The notes beneath the pieces were generated by a model that was not told the origin of the DNA, did no database searches, and worked only from the letters and a program-made list of their open reading frames with translations. Source: Delphinus delphis (taxonomy: Eukaryota > Chordata > Mammalia > Artiodactyla > Delphinidae). From it: DNA of 64,000 nucleotides. The DNA lies in NCBI RefSeq assembly GCF_949987515.2, contig NC_082703.1, positions 13,416,680-13,480,679 of the forward strand, in the 5' to 3' direction. This document shows positions 44,276 to 54,775 of the stretch, one piece after another. Position numbers and translations under genes: made by a program. Each line of letters starts with the position of its first letter. Within the stretch, counting starts at the first letter, position 1.

Positions 44276-45205
44276 CGCTGGGACAAGTACAAAATATGTT
44301 TTCATTCCAAATGCCTGCAGGACAGAGTTGTTTAGGCATCACCTACTCTCAGGGAAGCTGAAATGACAAACACATGCAGCTTAGAGGCTGAGACCTGACA
44401 GCACTAAGGCTGAGAGGCCAGGGAGATAAAGCCAACAGGAGTGGGTGACCTTCCCAGAGCAAAGGCATCAAAAGGTGTGGGTCAGCGGGGACAGATTCAC
44501 AATCAGGATGTGTCAGAAGCAGCTGCTATTGCCATTGGAACCCCAAGGATAGGAATGAATGATATTCGAGGTCTGTTGACATTTACACACACTTCTGGAT
44601 CATACTCCATTATACTCTGAGACATTTACACACATTTCTGTATTATCTTCCAATATGTTACACAAAGAATTTGTATAGCTATTTCCATGGTGCTTCTCTG
44701 CCATGTGACACCATTAGGGAAGAAAGAGTTTAGGTCCATCACATGTTCTGGTTGGTTATAAGTTAGTATATAAATTATACCATAGACAAATTACCAGTTT
44801 TCTAAAAATCAAGGTGTACTATAATACCCCTTCAACCCCCCCCCCAATCCTGTTCATTTTATCTTTTATATTTTAGAAAGCACTTCAGGGCTCTGCACTG
44901 GCATAATAAAAATCATGTCACGCTGTAGCTGGGATTAGCCTAATAGAATCCATGATATCAACAAGTTTTAACGAATGCAGAAAAGTTAAGCTCAGTACAG
45001 TCTGATTTTTACGGCTTTTTTCTACTTTATTTTTTATGTTGGTGCTTATCGAGTACATATTAAAGAAAATCTTTAGACACCGGGATATAGTGAGAGGGAC
45101 TGAGTAGATGACACTACCGTCACAAAGCCACGCAACAGTTTGCAATTTCGGGAGAGCGGGCTGAACTCTTTGGCTTGTGCAGTTTAAGGCATTAGGAGAA
45201 TTAGC
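44210..45205. other. unassigned sequence (from the MIR end at about 44275)
   Basis: No gene. Imperfect direct repeats of GACATTTACACACA occur at 44578 and 44622. A run of 10 C lies at 44836-44845. Confidence 0.4.
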
Positions 45206-45210
45206 AGAAT

Positions 45211-45370
45211 TGTGGGGGGAGAAGATGGGAGAAGAGAAAGAGGGGGAGGAAGGGAATGAGGAGAGGGGAGATAAAGAGAGAAGGAGGGAGAGAGGAAGGA
45301 AGGGAGAGAGAGAGGAGAGAAGGAAAGAAAGAAGGAGGAGGAGAAGGATGGAGGGAGGAAATAAAGGAGA
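45211..45370. repeat. polypurine (GA-rich) tract of about 160 bp
   Basis: Almost all purine on the plus strand (GGGAGAAGAGAAAGAGGGGG, GGAAGGAAGGGAGAGAGAGA) with rare T or C. Glu/Arg/Lys-rich plus frames and Ser/Leu/Phe-rich minus frames over it are composition artefacts. Confidence 0.95.
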
Positions 45371-45440
45371 TACTTAAATATATAAAAAGAGAAGAAAATA
45401 GAAATATGGAAACAGTACCAGAGAGGGAAAGAGGAGGCGG

Positions 45441-45491
45441 GTACACACACACACACGCGCACACACACACACACACGTGTGTGTGTGTGTC
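45441..45491. repeat. (AC)n-(GT)n perfect palindrome microsatellite
   Basis: Two AC runs separated by CGCG, then a switch to GT at 45476/45477. The bases 45463-45490 form a perfect 28-bp palindrome (14 AC-side, 14 GT-side). The whole is alternating purine-pyrimidine. Confidence 0.97.
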
Positions 45492-46985
45492 TCTAGGAGA
45501 ACAAAAGTAAATCCTAGGTTAGAATTTTTAGTCAAAACAGACAAGAGCCCTGTATCCAAACATAAGAAACGGAATGGCTCACATCGCTGCTGAAGCTATT
45601 TTGATGAACACGGTCCAGCTCATTTCACATGGATTTAGGCTCACACTGTTTGGAAGGAGAGTGCACACCGTGGCTGTGCTTTAGGGGTGTAATCAGAGGG
45701 ACTGGCATTGATGGAGAGCTTCTCCCACCGCTCCAGGAGGAAGCTGGCAGATTCTGAACAGCTCTGTTTCCACAACTGTGGCTGCATCATCTGTTTGTCA
45801 GAATCCGTGCCCTGCATGCGTGCGGGATGAGAACACGCTTAGCCCAGGATTAGAATTCTGGCTGCAAAATGGGTTTTGCTTCTTACCGATTCTTACCTGG
45901 GGCAGAGAGCAGCCATACAGCAAGGAGAAATTGCTATTGTCTGGCGGGGGTGGGGTGGGGGTCAGACAGCCTTGGAGAGAGTCTGTCCCTGAGAATAGAG
46001 GAGGAAAGGAAGCCAAGAGGTTATCTTTTGGCTTATCTGCTGACACGGGTTGATGTGGCCACAATGGCCAGCATGAGACTGGGGGCTCCAGGAAGAGTTT
46101 TGGAAACAAATAACAAACACTTGCTTTTACTTGAGGGATGCTATGCGTATTCTCATCTCTGCACTTCAATAAAACTCTAATGGAACAGGAGAAGGCTCAG
46201 GGAGGGGCCAGTGAAGTGATCAAGGGGTTGGAGGACTGGGCAGAAGGGAGACACTGGGATCTTCAGTCCACAGGGGCAGAGGCAAAGCGGGTGGTAGGGC
46301 GGGAGATGGATCTCTGAAACGGGGGAAGGGTAAGGATGGAGATCATGTGTGTGGTCACAAGATTCTTGGATATCAAACCCTCTAGGGTTTAGAAAGGCCA
46401 TTTTAGGAAAAAAGAAATAAAGCATGAATTTTTCTAGTGGAAACTTGTACATGTTTGCTAAATACCACTAATCACGACCCCATTGACTCTCATTGGCTTT
46501 GGGCATGAACTCTCCTGATTAAATACAAGCAGGTGGTTAATAATTTGTTTCTCTGTCAGTGCTGAGTCTGTATCCTGGTATCTGTCCTAGGATATAAGGA
46601 ATTTGCCCAACAAAATTCGAACACCCAGTGAAAGGCGTAACACAGCCAAGTGGCAGGTACAGAGCAAGGAAAAGGAAGGGCATGCTTCTCGAAGTGAGTT
46701 CAGAAAATGCCCTACAGAAACAGCCGGCGTAGACCACGACAGGGAATCATGGGATGACGGCCCAGGAAAAGGCCCTTGGGTAATTTATGATTCACCATGG
46801 AGGATGGCGGAGGATCCAAACCTGATCGGCGGGCATATTTGATATACTTAATATCGTTGTAATTCTTAAAAAATAGATTAAATGTATCCAAGTCTACTTG
46901 ATTGGTGAAGCTATTCATGAAACAGACCGAGAAAGCATGGCAGGGAGCACAGGACAAGAATATTGGAAAATCAGTCTGGTGCAGT
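45492..46985. other. unassigned sequence
   Basis: About 1.5 kb without a named repeat. Long opposing frames (45778-46180 on both strands, and 46712-47149 on the minus strand, the longest here at 145 codons) have no domain, and the latter runs into an L2. I regard them as chance frames in moderately GC-rich DNA. Confidence 0.4.
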
Positions 46986-46989
46986 GGTC

Positions 46990-47185
46990 CCTCCTCTGTC
47001 TCCCATAGTTCCCAACACTGCTGCATCCTGACACTTACCATGCTTCCGAGTAATGGTGTGTTTATTTGTCTGATTTTTTTGCCACTAGATTGTGAGCTTC
47101 GTGATGTCAGAAGCTCTGTGTCACTCATCCACAGACCTACTGGGCACATCCGCAGTGTCTGTTGGAAGAACAGACCATGTCAGCG
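46990..47185 (+). mobile_element. L2 3'-end fragment
   Basis: GGTGTGTTTATTTGTCTGAT, CCACTAGATTGTGAGCTTCG with TGATGTCAGAAGCTCTGTG, then TCATCCACAGACCTACTGG, in L2 order. The 143-codon plus frame at 46902-47333 crosses it and is spurious. Confidence 0.7.
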
Positions 47186-47346
47186 TGGCTCTAGACAGGA
47201 TATGTGGTTGACAGTGTATCCTCCACATAGTTCACCTGCTTCTCCTAGAGCCCCTAGCACCCTCCCTGGAGCTTCTCCCCTCCCCTGTCCTCAGGTACAG
47301 AAACATCTCAAAGAGGATTTGACAAGTCCTTAGGGAACGTGGAAGA

Positions 47347-47371
47347 CCCCCCCCCCCCACACACACACCAC
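47347..47371. repeat. C12 run followed by short (AC)n
   Basis: Twelve consecutive C at 47347-47358, then ACACACACACC. Confidence 0.97.
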
Positions 47372-47515
47372 CCACTTCACAGAGGAGGAAAATGAGGTTC
47401 AGACAAGGAAAGTTAAGCCGAAGTTAAGCAGCTAGCCCGTGGGACATTCCGAATCAGAGCATCAGAGCCCAGGTGATCCCTACATCCTCTCCTGTTGCTA
47501 GGCAGCGCTGCCTCT
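47372..47515 (-). mobile_element. MIR SINE fragment
   Basis: Complement of MIR: CACAGAGGAGGAAAATGAGG with TTCAGACAAGG, AAGCAGCTAGCCCGTGGG and CAGAGCCCAGGTGATCCCTA. Confidence 0.75.
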
Positions 47516-48860
47516 AACATTCAAAGTTTGCCGAAATTCTAAAATAGCCCACGTTAATTGATTTGCTCATTTTTAGCTTTGTGTAGGGGAGAGGGTAGAG
47601 CTGAAATGGGTGAGTTAACACTTCCTCAACACTCTTAGAGATAAGCTTTCATTTCCCACTAAGTTTGTGACAGGGGTTTGTGCTGCAGTGGGTGGTACCC
47701 TGTGAGGGGAGAGAAGGAGGCTGCTGCAGGGAGAGAGGAGCCCAAGGGCCTGCCCGGGGTTTTTTGTTGCCCTTTCTTGCTTACGAAGTTCAATTTTAAC
47801 CAACACGGCTCCTTAGCCAAACGTTTAATGTCCTTCCTGATCTGTGCCTGACCTGCTTTTCAGGCCGTATTTTTCCTAAATAACAATGATAGTAGTAGTT
47901 TAGAATTTTCAAGTAACTTTCACATCCACTATTTAATTTGGTCCTTCCAAGGACCGTATGAGGGAGAAAATGTTGTCAAGAAAGGAAACGCCAGAGTCCC
48001 GGCAGCCTGCTGACTTTTCCCAGGACCCATGCAGAGTCCTGCTGGCTCCGTGCCAGGTCAGTGCAGATGCGGAGTCTTCCTGATTCAAGGCCCACCTTCT
48101 CCACGAAATCTTCCTGAAGACTCTGGCCCTAAGGCTTTCTTGGTTTTGGTGACTCTAGCTCACTCAGGTGGCCCTTAAGATGGACTGGCTTGGATTACTG
48201 GATAGCTTTTATGCTTTCAGGTCTGTCTCTCTGGAAAAGGTGGATGCAACATACCTGGGTTTACCCACAGAGCCTCGCGTGGGCCTGGACCATTGTCAGA
48301 ACAGGTTGATGGCTAACACATCCTCTAGGGATGTGACAAAGAGCATGAACCCAGCTGGCATGTCTTGAATGTGAAGAACCCGGTGGATCCTGCTGCCTGC
48401 CTTGTGGGGAAACCACACTTGAGACTAGGACCTCAAATTTCATTAATATTTTCCACTAAAAGCACCATTTCCCAATCATATTTGGAGGGGAATTGCTTTC
48501 TAGAAATGCAGCTTAGGGGAGGAAGTGACTTCCTAAAACCTCCCACTGAGCTGTCACAAATGAAAACACCTCTGGCTACCTGGAGACCAGTCAGGAGATT
48601 AGACAGAGCTCAGGTGAAGGCTATCTGATGAATCACACAGTCTTTAGAGGAAAAGCCATGTTTGTATTCACATTGGCTTGCCAAAGATAAAACAGAATTT
48701 AAAAGACCGATAATTCAAAGAGCTCCAAATCAAAGGTTGAGATGCTTTAGAGACTTTGAACTATGCCAAAGGAAGAGCCAGTAGTTTATTTCATTTGGAG
48801 AAGAGTGCTTACAACTAGTGTACAGGACTTCATACATTTTCATATTTTATTACTGTCAAT
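47516..48860. other. unassigned sequence
   Basis: No gene. A short MIR-like scrap may lie at 47890-47990 (TTTCACATCCACTATTTAAT). The frames at 48168-48628 have no domain. Confidence 0.4.
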
Positions 48861-48864
48861 CCAT

Positions 48865-49080
48865 TGATGTGCTCATTCTTTCATTTACTCATTCACTCAA
48901 CGATGACATTTTTCTGCATTTTCTCTATGCCAGGCACTGCTCAAAAATTGGAGAGCAAAGTTTTAGAGGACACTGTCCTTGTGCACAAGAAACTCTGGTA
49001 GTAGATTGTTCTTACACAGTAAGCAGAAGAGGTTATTTCCATTTTACAAAAGAAGAAACCAAATTTCAGAAAAACTTGGT
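48865..49080 (-). mobile_element. ancient SINE/LINE remnant (MIR/L2-like)
   Basis: TCATTTACTCATTCACTCAA, CTATGCCAGGCACTGCTC and TTCCATTTTACAAAAGAAGA with AACCAAATTTCAG are the usual words of mammal-wide repeats. The family is uncertain. Confidence 0.5.
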
Positions 49081-50470
49081 GAATTTCTCTCTCTCAAATA
49101 TATAATAAAGGCTTTAAAAGATTGATGTGAGAATCCTCTTCTCTTCCCTCAAACCTTGACAATAGTTCCCAAAGATCTATAATTATCCTGTAAACAATAG
49201 TTCTGGACTTGACACCTCTATTCTCTCTCCCTGAATCACAGTAGATCTTGATGCTGAGAAGAAATTGAGGGCTTGAATTCAGGTCTGCACATCTTCAGAG
49301 TTCAGGATCATAGAGCCAAACTCCATGGCCTCACATGGTGCTGTGGGAGACAGGACTTCTGGCCCAAGAACTGGTGTGTTCCAAATCGATGTGAATAAGT
49401 TGCTTCCTATAAAGAAAAGGAATACTTTTTTTGGCTCCAACAGAGCTGATCTTAAGGTCAGGAATCTTCCCAAAGAACCTGGCAGAGACATAACTCTGCA
49501 GAGTTGGTCAGCTCATTTTAAGTTTGCATGAGAGGAAATTTCTTCCTCCCTGCAGCTCCCTGATCTGAAAGAAACATCTGTTACTGACATAGAGAAACAA
49601 AAGGATCTTTCCTCCAATTTGATATTATGTTCTATTCTGTGAATGACAACAGGAGAATTAGCCCTTGAAAAGAGAAAGAGAAATCAGCCCTCGCCCTTCT
49701 CTGAGGGGTGCTGTATCCATATACAGGAAGAGATGGAGCTCTCTCTTTACGAATGACCATGTTGATTTAAAAGTGGGCTTTTTCCATTTTGTTTCCTGCT
49801 TATTAATGGAAGGAACCCATGTGTAGTACAGTTGCCTTGATCTGGCTGATTCCCAGCTGTATTTTCATACTTGGAGGTGAAAGATGAGGAAGCCAAGTGG
49901 AGGGGAGGTGAGTGACCCCGTATCCACAGTCGATGTCTTATTACAGAAGTGGATAGTGTGATAGTTTCAAATGCTGGGCTCCTGATTGATTTGTCCTTTT
50001 CTTGTCTTCAAGAATTCATGTATAAATGTTTGGGAGGATTGCTAATGTCAAGCCGATGAATCGCTTTGAATGCTCTTCTTTGGGGGAATAAATAGCTGTA
50101 GTTTTCTCTTGCCTTGATCTTGTTCATCTTTTCTGTTGGCATTTTGTGGAATAAATGGACAACATTTCTCTTCAACTCCCCTTATGCAGACACACACAAA
50201 GACACACAAAACTACACACACACACAGATTCTGGTTTAGAACTTTTTTGCCCTCTAGCTTACTTTTGAAGGAGTCTCTTAAAGCTGGACTTTGAATTTTT
50301 TACAATCTCATCTGTCTATTAATTCTCCTCCAATACATTTTCTTTAGAAAATGATTAGGCTGGAAGTTCAAAGGCTTTTTTTAGCTTAGCACAATGCTGG
50401 GCATAAAACAGACCAACTATTGGCTCATTGGGCACCCACTCTGGGGAAAACTCTCTTGAAGCCACATACA
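49081..50470. other. unassigned sequence
   Basis: About 1.4 kb without named repeats except an imperfect (CA) stretch at 50190-50226. The opposing frames at 49279-49531 have no domain. Confidence 0.4.
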
Positions 50471-50488
50471 GTAAGATGTCTTATTCTT

Positions 50489-50697
50489 TTTTTTTTTTTC
50501 TTTTGCGGTACGCTGGCCTCTCACTGTTGTGGCCTCTCCCGTTGCGGAGCCACAGGCTCCGGACACGCAGGCTCAGCGGCCATGGCTCACGGGTCCAGCC
50601 GCTCCGTGGCATGTGGGATCTTCTCGGACCGGGGCACGAACCCGTGTCTCCTGCATCGGCAGGCGGACTCTCAACCACTGCGCCACCAGGGAAGCCC
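50489..50697 (-). mobile_element. CHR-type SINE (short form)
   Basis: Complete minus-strand copy with its A tail read as TTTTTTTTTTCTTTTGCGGT. The body lacks one CpG-rich word (GGAGCCACAGGC for GGAGCACAGGC). The 16-bp TSD AAGATGTCTTATTCTT is at 50473-50488 and 50698-50713. Confidence 0.95.
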
Positions 50698-50794
50698 AAG
50701 ATGTCTTATTCTTAAAGAAGAGACACCACAGTAATTTGGGAAAGACTGTTAAGGATGAGCAATCACTTAGCAGACAGCCCTTACGGAGTAACTG

Positions 50795-51045
50795 TTCAGA
50801 TCATGAGCTTTGGGACCACGTCAAAGGCAATTCGAATCCTATCTCTGTTGTTTACTAACACTGTAACCATGAACGAGTTACTTAAATTTTCTAAGCCGCC
50901 ATGTCTTCATCTGTAAACTGGGGATGATATTACTACTTACTTCATAGAGCTGTTGTAAGAATCAAATGATGTGTGAAGTGCTTCGCATGGCATCTGGCAT
51001 CTAGATAACACTCAATAATTGAGCTGTTGTTGTTATTTTTATAAC
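50795..51045 (+). mobile_element. MIR SINE, near full length
   Basis: TCATGAGCTTTGGGACCACG, CGAGTTACTTAAATTTTCTA, TTCATCTGTAAACTGGGGAT, AGAGCTGTTGTAAGAATCAA and GGCATCTGGCATCTAGATAA, all in order. Confidence 0.9.
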
Positions 51046-51500
51046 TATCCAAGTAACCCAGAGACATTCAGGAGTTCGCTTGTGATTTCTCATGCTCCAA
51101 AGTTAATTAAATCCTCTCTTCCCACTACAGTTCAAGAGGTAAAAAGTCCAAGTTTGATGAAGAGTGTGTCTGCATAATTTATGGATTAGACTGGAGGCTG
51201 AGTTGGAGAAAAGCTAATAGGAACGTTTTCTGAGGAGAGATGTTCAGCCAGCTTCACTAAGAGAGACTGGACCATCTTTCTTTTTTGAAAAGCTTTTTGT
51301 GAGAAGCTACAGATGAGCCACAAAACAACTAGATCCATCACGTTGGCAGGATGGTTATCCAAGGGCCCTCGATCACTGACTGTAACCCTAAATGGTAATC
51401 TCTACGTATCTAGGACAATTTCATAGAAAAAGAAGACAAGCAAAACCACTTTTCATAGAGTTTTAGCTCCTCATTAACTCTGTACTGAATTCCTGAACAA
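51046..51500. other. unassigned sequence
   Basis: No gene or repeat recognised. Confidence 0.4.
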
Positions 51501-51522
51501 CTTTAGAAAAAAAGGATAATAT

Positions 51523-51730
51523 GGGGCTTCCCTGGCGGCGCAGTGGTTGAGAGTCCGACTGTTGACGCAGGGGACACGGATTCGTGCCGCGGTCTGGGAA
51601 GATCCCACATACCGCGGAGCGGCTGGGCCCGTGAGCCATGGCCACTGAGCCTGCGCGTCCAGAGCCTGTGCTCCGCAATGGGAGAGGCCACAACAGTGAG
51701 AGGCTCGTGTACCGCAAAGAAAAAAAAAAA
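51523..51730 (+). mobile_element. CHR-type SINE (short form)
   Basis: Complete copy and the only plus-strand member of the 50-58 kb cluster. The A box is changed (TGGCGGCGCAGTGG) and the head carries GACTGTTGACGCAG for GCCTGCCGATGCAG. The TSD is A-rich and imperfect: AAAAAAAGGATA at 51507-51518 and AAAAGGATAT after the tail. Confidence 0.92.
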
Positions 51731-51989
51731 AAAGGATATGACATTTCACCTGTTTCAATGACGATTTCCTTCCATTGCTTCTCAATATTCCCCTTGTTTT
51801 TTACCAGCAAATCTGCACTGGGGACAACTAGTCATAACTTCCTTCTACTTAAGAAGATGGTATATGTATGTTTTCATGAATTGACATAGCTTACGGACTC
51901 ATCATTTGTAATGTTGTTCAACTAAGGGTTTTCTCTCTTTGTGCTATAAAACTAGAATTATAGAATAATACAGCTGGAGAGATTTTAGA

Positions 51990-52225
51990 GCTATATTATA
52001 CGTAATAAGAACCAGTTTTTATCGCACTCTTACTATGTGCCGGACTCTGTGTGCTAAGCGCTTTGTACGTTTATTTTATTCAGTCATCCCAATAATCCTA
52101 TGAGGTAGGTTCTACTAATCTATTTTGCAGATGAGGAAACTGAGGCTGAAGGTGTAAATGTCTTGCTCAGAGCTATGCAGCTAGTAGGGCTTAAACTCAA
52201 ACCCAGGCTGGACTGAGTCTATACC
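51990..52225 (-). mobile_element. MIR SINE, near full length
   Basis: Complement of MIR: CTTACTATGTGCCGGACTCT with GTGTGCTAAGCGC, ATCCTATGAGGTAGGTTCTA, TTGCAGATGAGGAAACTGAG and CTTAAACTCAAACCCAGGCT. Confidence 0.9.
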
Positions 52226-52254
52226 CACACTTACTAGTATGTGATATGGGTCTT

Positions 52255-52380
52255 ATATTTCAGATGAGGATCCTGGATGCCAGAGGAGTAATGTGAGTTT
52301 GCTCAGAACCACCTAGTTAGTGACAGGCTGGGCTGGAGCCTGCTTCTTTGGCCCCTAGGCCGCTGCTTCCTCTAGTGTAT
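52255..52380 (-). mobile_element. second MIR fragment, same orientation
   Basis: ATTTCAGATGAGGATCCTGG with AGTTTGCTCAGAACCACC and GCTGGGCTGGAGCCTGCTTC repeat the MIR 5'-half complement directly after the previous MIR. This is either a second insertion or a local duplication that has since diverged. Confidence 0.65.
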
Positions 52381-52618
52381 ACTTGATTCCACCTCTCATA
52401 TTCCACCAAGAGGGAGAGCTCCTGGATCCATTTGGAACTCTCCTTTTATTCCTGTGCTCTCAAAATTCACAGTGAGTACTTTAATTGAAAATTAATTTTT
52501 TTATGTAAAGTCCCTTTTAAATTGACACGGTTTCTGTTTTTCCATGACTCTTCTTCCAGTCTCATTCTCTTGGGGCAATTTAAATTTTTAGAAGTTTTAG
52601 ATTCAGGAAGTTCACTTT

Positions 52619-52916
52619 GTTTTTAAGATTAAAACAATTTTTAATACAATTTATAAAGATTACTTTCCATTTACAGTTATTACAAAAGATTGGCTCTATT
52701 CTCCATATTGTATAATACATCCTTATAGCCTATCTTATACCCAATAGTTTGTACCTCCCACTCCCCTCCCCCATCTTGCTCCCCCCCGCCCACTGGTAAC
52801 CACTGGTTTGTTCTCTGTGTCTGTGAGTCTGCTTCTTTTTTGTTATATTCACTGGTTTGTTGTACTTTTTAGATTCCACATATAAGTGATATCATTCAGT
52901 ATTTGTCTTTCTCTGT
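52619..52916 (-). mobile_element. L1 3'-end insertion, 5'-truncated, minus orientation
   Basis: Complement of an L1 3' UTR: TTCCATTTACAGTTATTACA with AAAGATTGGCTCTATTCTCC, CAATAGTTTGTACCTCCCAC, AACCACTGGTTTGTTCTCTG and TTAGATTCCACATATAAGTG. The left end is T-rich (poly(A) side) and the right end breaks off at TTTGTCTTTCTCTGT. The TSD AGGAAGTTCACTTT lies at 52605-52618 and 52917-52930. Confidence 0.9.
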
Positions 52917-52930
52917 AGGAAGTTCACTTT

Positions 52931-53131
52931 TTTTTTTTCGTGGTACGCGGGCCTCTCACTGTTGTGGCCTTTCCCGTCGCGGAGCACAGGCTCCGGACGC
53001 GCAGGCTCAGCGGCCATGGCTCACGGGCCCAGCCGCTCCGCGGCATGTGGGATCTTCCCGGACCGGGGCACGAACCCGTGTCCCCTGCATCGGCAGGAGG
53101 ACGCTCAACCACTGCGCCACCAGGGAAGCCC
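52931..53131 (-). mobile_element. CHR-type SINE (short form) inserted at a re-used target
   Basis: Complete minus-strand copy. It is flanked by the same 14-mer AGGAAGTTCACTTT (52917-52930 and 53132-53145) that also flanks the L1 immediately to its left. The target word is therefore present three times. Confidence 0.95.
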
Positions 53132-53145
53132 AGGAAGTTCACTTT

Positions 53146-54149
53146 AAATAAGGCATCTCTCCCTAAACACCTTCCCCAAGAACTCTCCGGATTCCTCAAA
53201 GAATAGCTCTCAAGCACCAGGTTCCTTAGGACCAGAGAACAGACCATTCCAGTGCTCAGTTCTCAGGCCTTTGTTTCTTTAGAAAGAATAAAACACAAAT
53301 GTTCCACCCAGAACGGAACTTAAATGAAGAAAATGATCAGATAAGAAATGAACCCAGATTCAAATTAAATTTTCTTTGCTTCATTTTCAGCCTGTTCCTT
53401 CTATTCTAGATGTATTTCCAGTAGATCCTTAAGTAAGTGTTGTCGATGTTTATTACACACACCTGTCAAATATCTCATAAGGTCCTATCAGATCAGACTA
53501 CCTCTGTTTGGATCCGAGAGGAAAGTGATGAATAACATCTGCTCCTTTTGTGTGTCACTGTTTATTTACTTTCTGGATGAATTCATATTACAAGAAGATT
53601 CTGGAAGGGCTGTTAATGATCCTTGTAATCTAATTTATTGCTCCGGCACCTGATATGTTCTATACCTTAGATAATGTTAATTTTATTCTTTGTGAGCTGA
53701 ACCTGGTGTTCACAAAAAGCTATAAGATGTAATTTATTTCTCCCCACTTGCATTCTGAATATTAACTCTATTGAAAAATGATTAAATAGATTATGTAAAT
53801 CACGGTCGTTGCATCCACTTTAAAGGTTAATCCTGCCATTGTGTAGACAGATAATTAATTTGAATTTGTTCCTGAATACTAATTCTCAGGGAAGCCCAGG
53901 TGTAATGGTTGCAGTAGTCTATTATGGATGTCACTGCATGCCTACCTGGGATAAAATTTGGAAGAAACAAATCTCAAAGCTTTGAGAACAAAATTCCTTA
54001 GGGCCATTGAGAGACTCGTTGCATCATGGGATTAGAGCTATACTTTCTCTAGATTTTTAGGAGATAGACTTGACCAACGCATCCTCCTCTTCCTTGAGTT
54101 TTCTTAGGTGTCACTTCCCTTGTTGGGAAGCCAGACCTAGTTTTTCCAA
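53146..54149. other. unassigned, repeat-poor; possible conserved element at 53430-53900
   Basis: No named repeat and no long open frame. The central part is dense in TAAT and TTAAT cores (TTAATGATCCTTGTAATCTA, GATAATTAATTTGAATTTGT) and a TAATCC word. Confidence 0.4.
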
Positions 54150-54424
54150 TCCATTCTCTCCCTTCTACTGCCCCACTCTATGCCCTGGGACGCCGATCCC
54201 TGTGGACTGAATCCCTGGCCCTTTGCTGACTGGCTGCAAGTGGATTTGGTCCAGGGGGATAGTGCCAGGGTGTCAGAGAGGCAGCAAATGGCTAACCCCC
54301 TCCATGACTTGTGTTCCTGCCAGGTGGTCCTGTCTCTACCTTTATCTCTCACCCAGCCCTGGTACCTCTATTGCCTCCTTGTCTCTCTGCCTTAGGGGTG
54401 ATAATGGCTTCCAACACTGCTAGT
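54150..54424. mobile_element. old dispersed repeat, left part (family not assigned)
   Basis: TGTGGACTGAATCCCTGGCC with CTTTGCTGACTGGCTGCAAG and TAGGGGTGATAATGGCTTCC have the look of a known old repeat that I cannot name. The text continues after the SINE with ATCCTGCTCATCCATCTGTA and CCAGGACCCTGAATAATACA (to about 54775). Confidence 0.4.
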
Positions 54425-54438
54425 CTCTGGATATCTTT

Positions 54439-54642
54439 TTTTTTTTTTTTTGCGGTACGCGGGCCTCTCACTGTTGTGGCCTCTCCCATTGCGGAGCACA
54501 GGCTCCGGACGCGCAGGCTCAGCGGCCATGGCTCACGGGCCCAGCCGCTTCGCGGCATGTGGGATCTTCCCGGACCGGGGCACGAACCCGCGTCCCCTGC
54601 ATCAGCAGGCGGACTCCCAACCACTGCGCCACCAGGGAAGCC
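54439..54642 (-). mobile_element. CHR-type SINE (short form)
   Basis: Complete minus-strand copy, very close to the copies at 52931 and 57376, with a T16 lead. The TSD CTCTGGATATCTTT is at 54425-54438 and 54643-54656. Confidence 0.95.
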
Positions 54643-54775
54643 CTCTGGATATCTTTGTTCTCTGGTTTGTTTCCTTAATCCTGCTCATCCATCTGTAGAG
54701 AGTTCTTCATCAAATCTCTTCATTCAAGCCACCTGAGGTGAATTCTGTATCCTCCCAGGACCCTGAATAATACAC

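Noticed and set aside
45177..45510. Glu/Arg/Lys-rich and Ser/Leu-rich proteins
   Set aside because: These are translations of a polypurine tract and a (CA)n microsatellite.
46712..47333. Longest open frames in the window (145 codons minus, 143 codons plus) as genes
   Set aside because: They overlap on opposite strands, cross an L2 fragment, and show no domain, splice context or codon pattern of a real protein.
50420..50858. Arg/Pro/Gly-rich proteins recurring at many places (also 894, 11688, 38331, 52903, 54311, 57364)
   Set aside because: The same peptide text appears wherever a CHR SINE lies, on either strand. It is the translated SINE body, not a gene family.
53880..53900. SINE head (GGGAAGCCC) within the candidate conserved block
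   Set aside because: A 9-base match to the SINE terminus without body, tail or TSD, which is expected by chance.
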